A stretch of 64,000 nucleotides of DNA, from NCBI RefSeq assembly GCF_001187435.1, contig NZ_LFXA01000004.1, forward strand, positions 315,001-379,000, read 5' to 3'. How positions within the stretch are numbered: position 1 is the first letter of the stretch; every line of letters starts with the position of its first letter. The translations under genes and the position numbers were made by a program. The notes under the pieces are model-generated. The model made no database searches. It saw only the letters and a list, made by a program, of their open reading frames with translations, and had not been told where the DNA came from. This DNA is from Streptomyces caatingaensis. Lineage in GTDB: Bacteria; Actinomycetota; Actinomycetes; Streptomycetales; Streptomycetaceae. This document shows, piece by piece, positions 46,062 to 55,070 of the stretch.

Positions 46062-46529
46062 CTACATCCGGACCTGAACGGCCTTCGACAGCCGGTCGTG
46101 CAGTCCCCTCGTGTCCCGGTCCCAGATCACCGCGGGGATGACCAGCGCCAGCAGCACGCTGCGCAGCACCGCCCGCGGGAACGTCAGCCGGCCGCCGTTC
46201 TCGCTCACCACGCGCAGCCGCAGCAGCCGCTTGCCCGGCGTGCAGCCGATCGTGCCGACGGTGAGGATGCTGAGCACCAGGAAGACGAGGATCGCCCAGT
46301 TGCCGGCCCGGTGCGCGTTGCCCTGGGCGATCAGCCCGTTGGCGACCAGCAGGCACAGGGCCCAGTCGATGAAGATCGCTCCGAATCGCCGGCCGAGCGG
46401 GGCCACCGAGCCCGGCCCGTCCTCCGGCAGGCCGAGGCGCTCGCCCCGGTAACCAAAGTCGACACCCATTTCCTCCGCGGCCGCGCGGGGGCCGGAGAGC
46501 CACGAGCCGATTGCTTGCCTCTTGTCCAC
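46062..46529 (-). CDS. RDD-family membrane protein
   Basis: A 155-residue protein with the RDD signature: RRFGAIFIDWALCLLV at the first helix, GTIGCTPGKRLLRLRVV in the middle and the terminal WDRDTRGLHDRLSKAVQV. Three hydrophobic segments. GTG 46529 (VDKRQAIGSWLSGPRAAAEE) matches family starts; upstream codons are low-complexity. It is convergent with DUF4191 and divergent from glnA. Function of RDD proteins is mostly unknown (some are ion exchangers). Confidence 0.88.
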   Translation of the reverse strand: MDKRQAIGSWLSGPRAAAEEMGVDFGYRGERLGLPEDGPGSVAPLGRRFGAIFIDWALCLLVANGLIAQGNAHRAGNWAILVFLVLSILTVGTIGCTPGKRLLRLRVVSENGGRLTFPRAVLRSVLLALVIPAVIWDRDTRGLHDRLSKAVQVRM

Positions 46530-46652
46530 CCGTCCACGGTACTGGGGTCGCATACGTTTCCCACCGCCCGGGTGGCCCGCATCACGGCGGGCGTTCCCCT
46601 CCGTCGTCGTGTTCCGGCCGCGCGTTCCGGTCACGTTTCGGCCCCGGCCCGG

Positions 46653-46690
46653 TTAACCTCGGCGAAACAAACGGGTCATGCCCGGGAAAT
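46653..46690 (+). promoter_or_regulatory. Double GlnR operator upstream of glnA
   Basis: Four half-boxes at exact 11-bp phase: TTAAC (46653-46657), GAAAC (46664-46668), GTCAT (46675-46679), GAAAT (46686-46690), each separated by 6 bp. This matches the two-box GlnR consensus gTnAc-n6-GaAAc. It lies 75-112 bp before the glnA start, so nitrogen control of glnA by GlnR is expected. Confidence 0.85.
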
Positions 46691-46764
46691 CCGGTCTCTC
46701 TAGGGTCGGCCGCAGCACCACCGAAGCAATCCCCGACCGCTGGCGGCCGGGCTAGGAGGGTTGG

Positions 46765-48174
46765 ATGTTCCAGAACGGCGACGACGCCAAGAAGTTCATC
46801 AAGGACGAGGACGTCAAGTTCGTCGATGTCCGTTTCTGCGACCTGCCGGGCGTGATGCAGCACTTCACGATCCCCGCGGAGGCGTTCGACCCCGCCGAGG
46901 AGCTGGCCTTCGACGGCTCGTCCATCCGTGGCTTCCAGGCCATCCACGAGTCCGACATGGCCCTGCGCGCCGACCTCTCCACCGCCCGCGTGGACCCGTT
47001 CCGCCGCGACAAGACCCTCAACATCAACTTCTTCATCCACGACCCGATCACCGGCGAGCAGTACAGCCGTGACCCGCGGAACGTGGCGAAGAAGGCCGAG
47101 GCGTACCTCGCCTCCACCGGCATCGCCGACACCGCGTACTTCGGCCCCGAGGCCGAGTTCTACATCTTCGACAACGTCCGCTTCGAGACGTCGGCGAACC
47201 AGTCCTTCTACCACATCGACTCCGAGGCCGGCGCCTGGAACACCGGCTCCGAGGTCAACAACCGCGGCTACAAGGTCCGTTACAAGGGCGGCTACTTCCC
47301 GGCCCCGCCGGTCGACCACTTCGCCGACCTGCGCGCGGAGATCTCCCTGGAGCTGGACAAGGCCGGCCTCAAGGTCGAGCGCCAGCACCACGAGGTCGGC
47401 ACGGCCGGCCAGGCGGAGATCAACTACAAGTTCAACACGCTGCTCGCCGCCGCCGACGACCTGATGCTCTTCAAGTACATCGTGAAGAACGTCGCCTGGC
47501 GCAACGACAAGACGGCCACCTTCATGCCGAAGCCGATCTTCGGTGACAACGGCTCGGGCATGCACGTCCACCAGTCCCTGTGGAACGCGGGCGAGCCGCT
47601 CTTCTACGACGAGCAGGGCTACGCGGGCCTCTCCGACACCGCCCGCTACTACATCGGCGGCATCCTCAAGCACGCCCCCTCGCTGCTCGCCTTCACCAAC
47701 CCGACGGTGAACTCCTACCACCGCCTGGTCCCCGGCTTCGAGGCCCCGGTCAACCTGGTCTACTCGCAGCGCAACCGCTCCGCCGCGATGCGCATCCCGA
47801 TCACGGGTTCCAACCCGAAGGCCAAGCGCGTCGAGTTCCGCGCCCCCGACCCGTCCTCGAACCCCTACCTCGCCTTCTCGGCCCTCCTCCTGGCCGGCCT
47901 CGACGGCGTCAAGAACAAGATCGAGCCCGCCGAGCCGATCGACAAGGACCTCTACGAGCTCGCCCCCGACGAGCACGCCACCGTCCCCCAGGTCCCCACC
48001 TCCCTCCCGGCCGTCCTCGACGCCCTCGAGGCGGACAACGAGTACCTCCAGGCCGGCGGCGTCTTCACCGCCGACCTCATCGAGACCTGGATCGACTACA
48101 AGCGCACGAACGAGATCGCCCCGATGCAGCTGCGGCCGCACCCGCACGAGTTCGAGCTGTACTTCGACATCTAA
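46765..48174 (+). CDS. glnA: Glutamine synthetase type I
   Basis: A 469-residue dodecameric GSI-beta enzyme forming glutamine from glutamate, ammonia and [32 protein letters not shown] (ATP site), [17 protein letters not shown] and the adenylylation loop [11 protein letters not shown] with its tyrosine are all present, so GlnE-type control is likely. A GGAGGG ribosome site precedes the ATG. Expression should respond to GlnR through the operator upstream. Confidence 0.97.
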   Translation: MFQNGDDAKKFIKDEDVKFVDVRFCDLPGVMQHFTIPAEAFDPAEELAFDGSSIRGFQAIHESDMALRADLSTARVDPFRRDKTLNINFFIHDPITGEQYSRDPRNVAKKAEAYLASTGIADTAYFGPEAEFYIFDNVRFETSANQSFYHIDSEAGAWNTGSEVNNRGYKVRYKGGYFPAPPVDHFADLRAEISLELDKAGLKVERQHHEVGTAGQAEINYKFNTLLAAADDLMLFKYIVKNVAWRNDKTATFMPKPIFGDNGSGMHVHQSLWNAGEPLFYDEQGYAGLSDTARYYIGGILKHAPSLLAFTNPTVNSYHRLVPGFEAPVNLVYSQRNRSAAMRIPITGSNPKAKRVEFRAPDPSSNPYLAFSALLLAGLDGVKNKIEPAEPIDKDLYELAPDEHATVPQVPTSLPAVLDALEADNEYLQAGGVFTADLIETWIDYKRTNEIAPMQLRPHPHEFELYFDI

Positions 48175-48231
48175 AGGGCACTGTTGCGCCACCGCCTGGC
48201 CGGTGCGCTGGCGTGACGACATCAGTGTGAA

Positions 48232-48267
48232 GAGGGCCGCTACCCCTGCTGTGGGGTGGCGGCCCTC
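48232..48267 (+). terminator. Terminator after glnA
   Basis: A 15-bp stem (48232-48246 with 48253-48267, one wobble pair) with a 6-nt loop, 58 bp past the glnA stop. Confidence 0.85.
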
Positions 48268-48439
48268 GTCCGTATGCGGCCCTTTCCCTTCGTAGTCACT
48301 GCCCGTGGCCTGCACTGCGCGAAAGGGGCCGACGGCCGCGACACGTAAACTTCGGGCGGCGAGCTCGTACCCGCCTCACGCTGCGCAAAAGACGCAGCAA
48401 GCAATACTCGCGCAGGCGGCCGGGAGGGACAGGGCCCAG

Positions 48440-50464
48440 ATGAACGCAACGGCCGGCGCAAGTCCGTACTCGACGGGCGGGGGCGGGACCGTATTCGAGC
48501 ACCACTTCGGTGCCGTCCTGCTCTCATACCTGCTCACCCGTACACCGGTCCCCGGCCTGGGAGACCATGTCACGCCGGTCGAAATCCGGTTTCAGGCCCG
48601 TGCTGTCGCCGCGGTGGACGATTACCTGGTCACCGGGCTCACCGACAAGGGCACCACCCACCGCATGTCGATCGCCGTGCGGCGGCGCCCGAAACTCACC
48701 CCTGGCGATCCACTCTCGGTCGAGTTGATGAAGTCGTTTCTGCTGACCCTGCGGCAACGCTGGACGCTTATGACCGCGGGGCGGTGGCAGCTGGCCCTGG
48801 CCGTGGCCGCACCTTATCCCCGCGCAGCGTCGCTGCAAGCCCTGACCACCGCCGCTGTCGCCGCCGGCAGCGCCGGTGTGTTCCATCGCCGCGTGGCCGA
48901 GCCAGGGCGGCTCAACAAGTCGGACCGCAGCGCACTCGCGAACCTCAAGGGGCTGGTCGCGGCTGCCGTGAGCGCCGGTGCCCCTGACGCGGGGTGCACG
49001 TCTGACACCCTTACCTGGCGGCTTCTGGCCCACCTGTCGGTGCTGGACCTTCGATTGGAGGGAGTTCGCCCTCCGGACCGTACGGCGGCCGTGGAGCGTC
49101 TGCTGCCGGTGACCGCCCGGACGGAAGCGGCTGACGGTGACGCCCTTTTCTCACGGCTGAGGGAATTCGCGAGCGACTGCGCCCCCGCTGGTGCGACCGT
49201 GACCCGTGAGTCCCTGCTCCGGGCCCTGCGCGGCCTGTCATTCATTCCCGACGAGGGAACAGCCCCTCTGCCCAAACCGCCACGGCCCCGCCGCGGGCGG
49301 GCCGCAGTCCGGGGTCTCCCGCGTCCTCTATGGTCATGTTCGAATCGTTTGCGGCCGGGGGCCTGCCAGCCCCACCTTCACGGCGACGCACTGCTGGTCG
49401 TGGACGGCTACGTGCTCCACGCTTTCGACGCCGTTTCGGGCGAGCCCCTGTGGGGGCCGAAGCCGATGGGGCACAACAACCAGCCGCCCGTGGACGGCAC
49501 CACCGTCTTCCTCTCAGGGATGGGGAACACACTCCGTCCCCGGGACATCCGGTCCGGAGCGGAGACCGGCCCCCGTGTGGACCACTGCGCCGCGGCACAG
49601 GCCGTATGCGATCGTGGCACGCTCTATGTACCGGATTTGCAGGGCGCCTTGCACGCGTATGACGCGGACTCAGGTCGGCTTCTGTGGGGTTGGCGTCCTG
49701 AGCCGACACCACCGGGTTTCCTCGAAGCTCCGCGCGTCGTCGACAACAGCGTGTTCGTCACCTGGACCAGCCCCGGCTCGTCCCGGCCCTGGACGCTTCA
49801 GGCTCTGCATGCCGAATCCGGTCAACCCCGGTGGCCCGAACCGCTCCGTCTGCTGCCTCCGGAACGCTGGCTGATCTCCGACGACACACTCCTCGCGATA
49901 TCTTCGGAAGTCGGCGCCGGCGCGCCGCGGTTGGCCGCGTACGATGCACAGAGCGGCAGCCTGCTCTGGCAGAAACAACTGAGCAACGGGGTCGTCGGCA
50001 AACCGACGGCGTGCGAGAAATCCTTCCTTCTGGCTCACCCCGACGGCCACGTCTCGTCGTGGAACGCGCTGACCGGAGAGCATCGCTGGACAACCAAGGT
50101 CGCCAGGTCCCTCCGCACCCAGCCCGTGGCGATGGGCGGACACGTGCTGATCACGTCTTGGGACCCCGGCCGGCTCATCGCCTTGAACAGCGCCGAGGGG
50201 ACGGTCACGTGGCAAAGCACACCCCGGCGAGCCGCCGCCCTCATGACCCCTGCGTACCTCGCGGGCAGCTCGGCCTGGGCGGTGAGCCGGGCGGGGGTGC
50301 TCCAAGGGTGGGACCTGGACACCCGGCGACGCCTCCCGGGTGAGCGTGAGGACCTGCTCTGGAAGCCCGCCGAGCAGGGCATTCCTCGGGCATGGGACGG
50401 TGTCCTGTACCTCGTCACCGGAAATGGCAGCCTTCAGGCAATCCGCCTCGACCGCCCCGTATGA
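48440..50464 (+). CDS. Nuclease-like domain plus PQQ-type beta-propeller protein
   Basis: A 674-residue three-part protein. Residues 10-90 (TGGGGTVFEHHFGAVLLSYL, VDDYLVTG, MSIAVRRR) resemble the restriction-endonuclease-like domain at the head of many actinobacterial NTPase immune proteins. The usual catalytic QxK/ExK position reads AVR, so catalysis is uncertain. Residues of about 155-270 are helical. Residues of about 312-674 are repeated PQQ-like blades (VLHAFDAVSGEPLWG, LHAYDADSGRLLWG, LAAYDAQSGSLLWQ, VSSWNALTGEHRWT). The ATG 48440 start avoids a low-complexity extension. It overlaps the next gene by 4 bp. The nuclease assignment is tentative; the propeller is clear. Confidence 0.7.
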   Translation: MNATAGASPYSTGGGGTVFEHHFGAVLLSYLLTRTPVPGLGDHVTPVEIRFQARAVAAVDDYLVTGLTDKGTTHRMSIAVRRRPKLTPGDPLSVELMKSFLLTLRQRWTLMTAGRWQLALAVAAPYPRAASLQALTTAAVAAGSAGVFHRRVAEPGRLNKSDRSALANLKGLVAAAVSAGAPDAGCTSDTLTWRLLAHLSVLDLRLEGVRPPDRTAAVERLLPVTARTEAADGDALFSRLREFASDCAPAGATVTRESLLRALRGLSFIPDEGTAPLPKPPRPRRGRAAVRGLPRPLWSCSNRLRPGACQPHLHGDALLVVDGYVLHAFDAVSGEPLWGPKPMGHNNQPPVDGTTVFLSGMGNTLRPRDIRSGAETGPRVDHCAAAQAVCDRGTLYVPDLQGALHAYDADSGRLLWGWRPEPTPPGFLEAPRVVDNSVFVTWTSPGSSRPWTLQALHAESGQPRWPEPLRLLPPERWLISDDTLLAISSEVGAGAPRLAAYDAQSGSLLWQKQLSNGVVGKPTACEKSFLLAHPDGHVSSWNALTGEHRWTTKVARSLRTQPVAMGGHVLITSWDPGRLIALNSAEGTVTWQSTPRRAAALMTPAYLAGSSAWAVSRAGVLQGWDLDTRRRLPGEREDLLWKPAEQGIPRAWDGVLYLVTGNGSLQAIRLDRPV

Positions 50465-51009
50465 CCGAGCCGTTTGCGATGCCCACACCTACCACCCCAC
50501 CCCCGCGCTTCCGGGACCCCGGACACGACAAGCACCACTTCGCCCGAACCGGCGAGGTGCTCGTGCGCTGCCCGAGGTGCGACCGGCGGGCCCGGGTGGT
50601 CACCGTCCCCCGCGAAGCCGACGACGCGGCGCCCGCGTGGTTCGGGGAACGGCGGCTCGTCTGCCGCCACTGCGGGCTGGCCCGGCGGCGCGACGAGAGG
50701 CGGCCGGTCGTCTTCCGGTGGTACGGCGCCCCGGAGATGAACGAACCCTGCTTCCAGGCGTTGTTGTGGCTCCAGACCCGCACCCGCCACGGCCTCCTGT
50801 GGGCGTACGACCCCGAACACCTTGCCCTGCTGCGGCAGTACGTGCAGGCGACGCTCCGCGAGCACGACCCCTGGCACGAGCCGTGGCGCAAGATGGGGCT
50901 CGTCGGCCGCCTCCCGGCATGGATCAAGCAGGCGAAGAACCGTGACGAGGTGCTGCGCGGGCTGGATCGTCTGCGGGCGTCGCTCGCCGACCGGGATCGT
51001 CAGCCGTAG
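50461..51009 (+). CDS. Zinc-ribbon hypothetical protein
   Basis: A 182-residue protein starting MTEPFAMPTPTTPPP. A zinc-ribbon is indicated by CPRC (VLVRCPRCDRRA) and CRHC (RLVCRHCGLA) about 28 residues apart. A Trp-rich helical region follows (ALLWLQTRTRHGLLWAY, DPWHEPWRKMG). The ATGA overlap with the propeller protein implies translational coupling and a shared function. It also overlaps the tail of the convergent Uma2 remnant. Function unknown. Confidence 0.75.
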   Translation: MTEPFAMPTPTTPPPRFRDPGHDKHHFARTGEVLVRCPRCDRRARVVTVPREADDAAPAWFGERRLVCRHCGLARRRDERRPVVFRWYGAPEMNEPCFQALLWLQTRTRHGLLWAYDPEHLALLRQYVQATLREHDPWHEPWRKMGLVGRLPAWIKQAKNRDEVLRGLDRLRASLADRDRQP

Positions 51010-51632
51010 GGGTCCAACCTCGACAGGTCCAGGTCGAATCCGAAGAGCTCGGGAATGTGGACGGTCTCGCCGAACTTCCGGTCGGTGCGGGTGTGGTAGC
51101 GATCGTGGTCGGGCTCGGAGAACAGTGTCACCATGGAATTGCGGACATCTACGATCAGGTAGAGCGGGATGCGCATGACGGCGTAGTCTCGAAGCTTTCC
51201 CACCCAGTCGTTCTCCGGGTTCGACGGAGAGACGATCTCCACTGCAATGAGCGCGACGTCGGCCGGCGCCGTATTCCTCTCGCTCTCCAAGACCTCCTCG
51301 GGTAGGTAAGTGAGGTCGGGGTTGCGGAGCTTCGCCGCGTGAGGGATCCGAGATCGGTGTCCTGCGTCGGCGGAGCCGTCCGGCTGATGCACATCGAGCT
51401 GCCGACGCAGGTGGAACAGATGGCGCTGATGGACGCATGTCGCGCCGTCTGCATGATGATTGTGCCGTCGGTGTACTCGACCTTGACGCCCTTGGGCGCG
51501 GATCCGCTGGACTTCCGCGAACAGTGCGCGATGCCGGGGGCGACGGCCACAGTCTCCTCCAAGGGTGCGCGGCCAGCCTTCCAGCTGGCGGGGTCGGTGG
51601 TCGCCGCAGCTCGCGGTCGGCGGCCACGTCAT
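51000..51632 (-). pseudogene. Uma2-family nuclease, broken by two frameshifts
   Basis: The C-terminal 110 residues are a clean Uma2 restriction-like domain (KLRNPDLTYLPEEVL, VALIAVEIVSPSNPENDWVGKLRDYAVMRIPLYLIVD). The expected N-terminal GVKVEYTDGTIIMQTA lies in another frame (around 51440-51490), while HQRHLFHLRRQL just after it is back in the first frame, as is ALFAEVQRI before it. So two compensating single-base shifts separate the parts. Either a decaying gene or local assembly errors. The 3' end overlaps the zinc-ribbon gene. Confidence 0.75.
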
Positions 51633-51730
51633 GACGACGGCGCTTCACGACCGTCCACACCGATCGGCCAGTCGTGGTCGTCGATTTGAGGCACGATGAA
51701 CGATGACCGCCGGGACGAAGGGGGCTCGAC

Positions 51731-52105
51731 ATGACGCTGATCGAAGTGCGCGTTGAGGAGCAGGATCAGGACGAGGCGCTGAGATCGCTCAGTACTTGGT
51801 TGGCGGGGGACTCCGCCGTGCGGCGGTTCGCCGAGGTCTCCCTCGCGGAGCGGCCGGCAGGCAGCGGTGCCATGGGAGGCTGGCTCGAAGCCGTGCAGCT
51901 GGTCACGGAGAACGGATGGAGTGCCGCGTCCTTCGTGTTGTCCCTGGTGACATGGCGTCGGACGCGGCCACAGCCACACCGTGTCACGATCCGGCACGGT
52001 GACGTGGAGCTCAGCCTCAACCATGCCACGCCGGAGGAGATCGAGAGGATCGTCACCGCCCTCAACAGCGCGGCGGGGCGCGGGACGGGCAGTACGCACC
52101 CGTGA
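51731..52105 (+). CDS. EACC1 (effector-associated constant component 1) protein
   Basis: A 124-residue protein matching the EACC1 pattern: an N-terminal LRSLSTWLAGDSAVRRF stretch, AGSGAMGGWLEAVQLV, a hydrophobic WSAASFVLSLVTWRR helix, and the closing VTIRHGDVELSLNHATPEEIERIVTAL. EACC1 proteins are predicted constant partners of effectors in actinobacterial conflict systems. An ATG start after GGGGCTCGAC. It overlaps the caspase gene by 4 bp (GTGA), so the two form one translational unit. Confidence 0.85.
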   Translation: MTLIEVRVEEQDQDEALRSLSTWLAGDSAVRRFAEVSLAERPAGSGAMGGWLEAVQLVTENGWSAASFVLSLVTWRRTRPQPHRVTIRHGDVELSLNHATPEEIERIVTALNSAAGRGTGSTHP

Positions 52106-53256
52106 ACCGGATACCGGAGCCCGGGCTGTCCCGCGCCGTACTGATCGGGGTCAGCACATATACGCACCTCGACGACCTGCCGGGGGTGGCCAACAACCTG
52201 CCCGCACTCGCTGAGGTGGTGTGCGGCCCGTCCGGCTGGGGGCTCGACACCGAGCACTGCACGGTGGTGGCGGAACCCACGTGTCTGGAGCAGATGCTGG
52301 AGCCCGTGAGCGCGGCGGCCCGGGCAGCACGTGACACCCTGTTCGTGTACTTCGCCGGGCACGGGCTGCTGAACCAGCAGCAGGAACTGCACCTCGGACT
52401 TCCCGACTCCCGCCCCGGCCTCGGGCGCACAGCGGTGCCCTACGCGTGGCTGCGCGAGGCCATCGGCGAAGGCCGGGCCGACCGCCACGTGATCGTCCTC
52501 GACTGCTGTTTCAGCGGTCGCGCACTCGGCAGCATGTCGGGCCCCGACGCCCTGGCCGATCAGGCATGGATCGACGGCAGTTTCCTGATGGCCGCCGCGC
52601 CTGAAACCGGCGTCGCACTGGCTCCGCCCGGGGAACGCTTCACCGCCTTCACCGGTGAACTTCTGGCCACGCTCGAAAACGGCGTTCCCGGTGGGGACCC
52701 GTGGCTGACACTGGACGACCTCTACCTGCACCTGCGGTCCGTCCTGGCGGCCAGGAACCGTCCTGTTCCGCAACGACGCGCCCGCAACCGGGCCGGCGAA
52801 CTGGTCTGGGGCCGCAATGCCGCATACCGGCCCCCGGTCGCACAACCGCCGAGCCCGCCCGGCAGCGCCCCCGGATGGCCGGAGCCGGATCTGTTCCTGG
52901 ACACCACCGATTTCCTCCACGGGCTCGCCCTGGCCCGTGCGATCAGCGGCAGAACACAGCGCGAGCTGTCCGAACGCGCCTCCGGCCCCTTGTCAGCGGG
53001 CAGTATCAGCAGGCTCCTGAACCGCGCCGATCTTCCCCGGAGATGGACGACAGTCGAGACCTATCTGGCCGCCTGCGGCATTCCCGCCGCGGACATGGCC
53101 CGATGGAAAGCCGCGTGGAGTCGGCTCAAGACTGTCCCGGCCCCGCGACCGGCACCGCCGAAGTCCACTCGCGGCCGGTTCAAAGCTCTTCTCCGCGCGC
53201 AGCCCCGGAAGAAAGGCCCGGCCGCGGCCCGGGCGAACACTGACGGACAGCCCTGA
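52102..53256 (+). CDS. Caspase-like peptidase with C-terminal helix-turn-helix
   Basis: A 384-residue protein. Residues 10-245 are a caspase/metacaspase-like peptidase: LIGVSTYTHLDDLPGV start, catalytic His in YFAGHGLL (His87), catalytic Cys in IVLDCCFSGRAL (Cys136). A Pro-rich linker (245-262) leads to a helical domain (about 268-345) resembling an XRE helix-turn-helix: ALARAISGRTQRELSERAS, SAGSISRLLNRADLPRRWTTVETYLAACGI. The tail is basic. As the effector of the EACC1 pair it should cleave host proteins once triggered; that role is inference. Confidence 0.88.
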   Translation: MNRIPEPGLSRAVLIGVSTYTHLDDLPGVANNLPALAEVVCGPSGWGLDTEHCTVVAEPTCLEQMLEPVSAAARAARDTLFVYFAGHGLLNQQQELHLGLPDSRPGLGRTAVPYAWLREAIGEGRADRHVIVLDCCFSGRALGSMSGPDALADQAWIDGSFLMAAAPETGVALAPPGERFTAFTGELLATLENGVPGGDPWLTLDDLYLHLRSVLAARNRPVPQRRARNRAGELVWGRNAAYRPPVAQPPSPPGSAPGWPEPDLFLDTTDFLHGLALARAISGRTQRELSERASGPLSAGSISRLLNRADLPRRWTTVETYLAACGIPAADMARWKAAWSRLKTVPAPRPAPPKSTRGRFKALLRAQPRKKGPAAARANTDGQP

Positions 53257-53261
53257 GCCGG

Positions 53262-53480
53262 TCACCTCGGCGTGGCCGAGACGGCCGGAGTCGGAGAATG
53301 CTGCTCCCGCACACCGTCACCGTCTCCGGAACTTCCGGAGAACAGGCCGAACTTCGCGCCGATGACCAGCAGCGCCATAGCGGCCGCTCCGGCCAATGTC
53401 TTCTTCGGCCGCTTCCGCCCGCCCGTGGGCCGGTTCACCCAATGCCCCGCGCGGTAGTACTGACCAGGACGCCCCGCCAT
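53262..53480 (-). CDS. Small membrane protein
   Basis: A 72-residue protein starting MAGRPGQYYRAGHWVNRPTGGRKRPKK, followed by one hydrophobic helix (TLAGAAAMALLVIGAKFGLF) and a polar outer tail. GGGAGGTG directly upstream decides the start at 53480. Its stop is 5 bp from the convergent caspase gene stop. An immunity or sensing role for the caspase module is conceivable but unsupported. No family recognised. Confidence 0.65.
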   Translation of the reverse strand: MAGRPGQYYRAGHWVNRPTGGRKRPKKTLAGAAAMALLVIGAKFGLFSGSSGDGDGVREQHSPTPAVSATPR

Positions 53481-53669
53481 GACACCTCCCATTGGAGCCA
53501 GCACGTTCCCGGTGGCGAGTCTCACAAATACATGAGGCGTGAACGCCCCGAACTCCCCGCACTTGGCCGGAAGCCGACCAGTTTTGCCGCCGGCCCGATG
53601 CCGACGGGGCACAAGCGAGCAATTCGCCGGACGGCCCGCTCCGGACAGCGCGCCGACGGAACACCCCCC

Positions 53670-55070
53670 TCAGAGCCGAACCCCCGCCCCCTCCCCCGCC
53701 ACCTCGGCGATCAGCGAGCGGAGTTGGGCGACGTACCGCCGCATGCTGGCGTGGGCGGGGCCCGTGTCCGGGTGGCGGGCGGCGAGTTGGAGGCCCTCGT
53801 GGAGGCGGGTGAGCCAGACGCAGACCTGGTCGCCGTAGGAGACGCGGACGAGGCCGTAGGCCTTCTGGGCGGTCCAGTGGGCGGAGCCGGGGATGGAGCG
53901 GGCGTCGACGTAGGAGACGATGGAGTAGAGGTCGGGGGAGGTGGGGCGGAAGTCGGCGCCGAGGAGGCGCAGGACGCGGGCGACGGGGACGCGGGCCAGG
54001 GGGACGGCGGCGCGGAGGGCGGCGCGGACGCGTTCGAGGACGGTGCGGAAGTCGTCCGCGCCGGTCACGTCGATCTCGACCGGGGCGCCGCCGACGTACC
54101 AGCCGACGGAGTCGAGCCAGCGGGACTTGACCCGGGTGTGGAAGGGCACGACGGTGCGGTAGACCGGTGCGCCGCCCAGGCGGTGGACGACGACGGCCGT
54201 CGCGGCCAGGACCCCGGCCAGACTCCCGCCGTGGGCGCGGCAGTTGGCGTCGAAGGCGGCGGCCGTGCCCGCGTCCACGAGCATCTCGTGCAGGAGCTTC
54301 TGGGTGGGGAGCTTGCCGTCGGGCTCCAGGCCGAGGTCGAGGGGGAAGTTGGGCAGCCGGCCGTCGCAGCGGCTGATGAACTCCCGCCAGCGGGCGACGA
54401 TCGCGTGCCCGTCGTCGATCCGGTCGGCGTTCGCGCGTTCGACGCCGCAGAAGTCGATGTAGCTGCCGGTCGGCTCGGACTCCCCCTCCCCCTTCCCCTC
54501 CCCGGCCGGGCCGCACAACGCGTGGATCTCCGCCGGGATGCGCTGGATCGAGTACGCGTCGACGTTGCTGTGGTCGAACGCCATGTAGACGCTCGTGCCG
54601 TCGTCCCGGACGACGGCCGTGTAGAGGAAGTTGGGCCAGCTCAGCGCGTCCGCCATGACGTCGAAGCGGTCCTGGAGGCAGGCGACGAGCGCCTCCGCGT
54701 CGGCGAAGTGGCCGACGACGGTGCGCCGCAGCGCCACGTCCTCGGCGCGGAGCGTGAAGCGGCGCATCGTGTCGCCGGACCAGCGGAAGCCGCTGCGCAG
54801 CGTCTCGTGCCGGAGCGTCCAGGTGCGCAACGCCTCCTGCAGGGTGTCGAGGCCGGCCGCGGCGCGCAGGTCGAACGCCGTGCCGAGCCAGGTCGGCACG
54901 AACAGCCCGTCCTCGCGCACGGACCGCGCCGTGCGGATGTGCGACTCCTGGACGTACGCCGGCGGCCGGGGGTCCTCCGGCGCGTCCGCCGCCGCCCCGG
55001 CCACCGCCGGGTCGAGCGTCCACTCGACGAGCAGCCCGGGCCGTACCTCGCACCGCTGGATGTCGGTCAT
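53670..55070 (-). CDS. Condensation-domain acyltransferase-like protein
   Basis: A 466-residue protein of the condensation/PapA acyltransferase superfamily. The catalytic HHxxxDG appears as MAFDHSNVDAYSI, so the second His and the Asp are kept. The C-terminal half has VYRTVVPFHTRVKSRW and SVGWYVGGAPVEI, typical structural motifs. It stands alone, without carrier or adenylation domains, so it probably transfers an acyl group to a small-molecule alcohol or amine. Start MTDIQRCEVRPGLLVEW. Divergent from the encapsulin/methyltransferase pair across 680 bp. Confidence 0.85.
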   Translation of the reverse strand: MTDIQRCEVRPGLLVEWTLDPAVAGAAADAPEDPRPPAYVQESHIRTARSVREDGLFVPTWLGTAFDLRAAAGLDTLQEALRTWTLRHETLRSGFRWSGDTMRRFTLRAEDVALRRTVVGHFADAEALVACLQDRFDVMADALSWPNFLYTAVVRDDGTSVYMAFDHSNVDAYSIQRIPAEIHALCGPAGEGKGEGESEPTGSYIDFCGVERANADRIDDGHAIVARWREFISRCDGRLPNFPLDLGLEPDGKLPTQKLLHEMLVDAGTAAAFDANCRAHGGSLAGVLAATAVVVHRLGGAPVYRTVVPFHTRVKSRWLDSVGWYVGGAPVEIDVTGADDFRTVLERVRAALRAAVPLARVPVARVLRLLGADFRPTSPDLYSIVSYVDARSIPGSAHWTAQKAYGLVRVSYGDQVCVWLTRLHEGLQLAARHPDTGPAHASMRRYVAQLRSLIAEVAGEGAGVRL

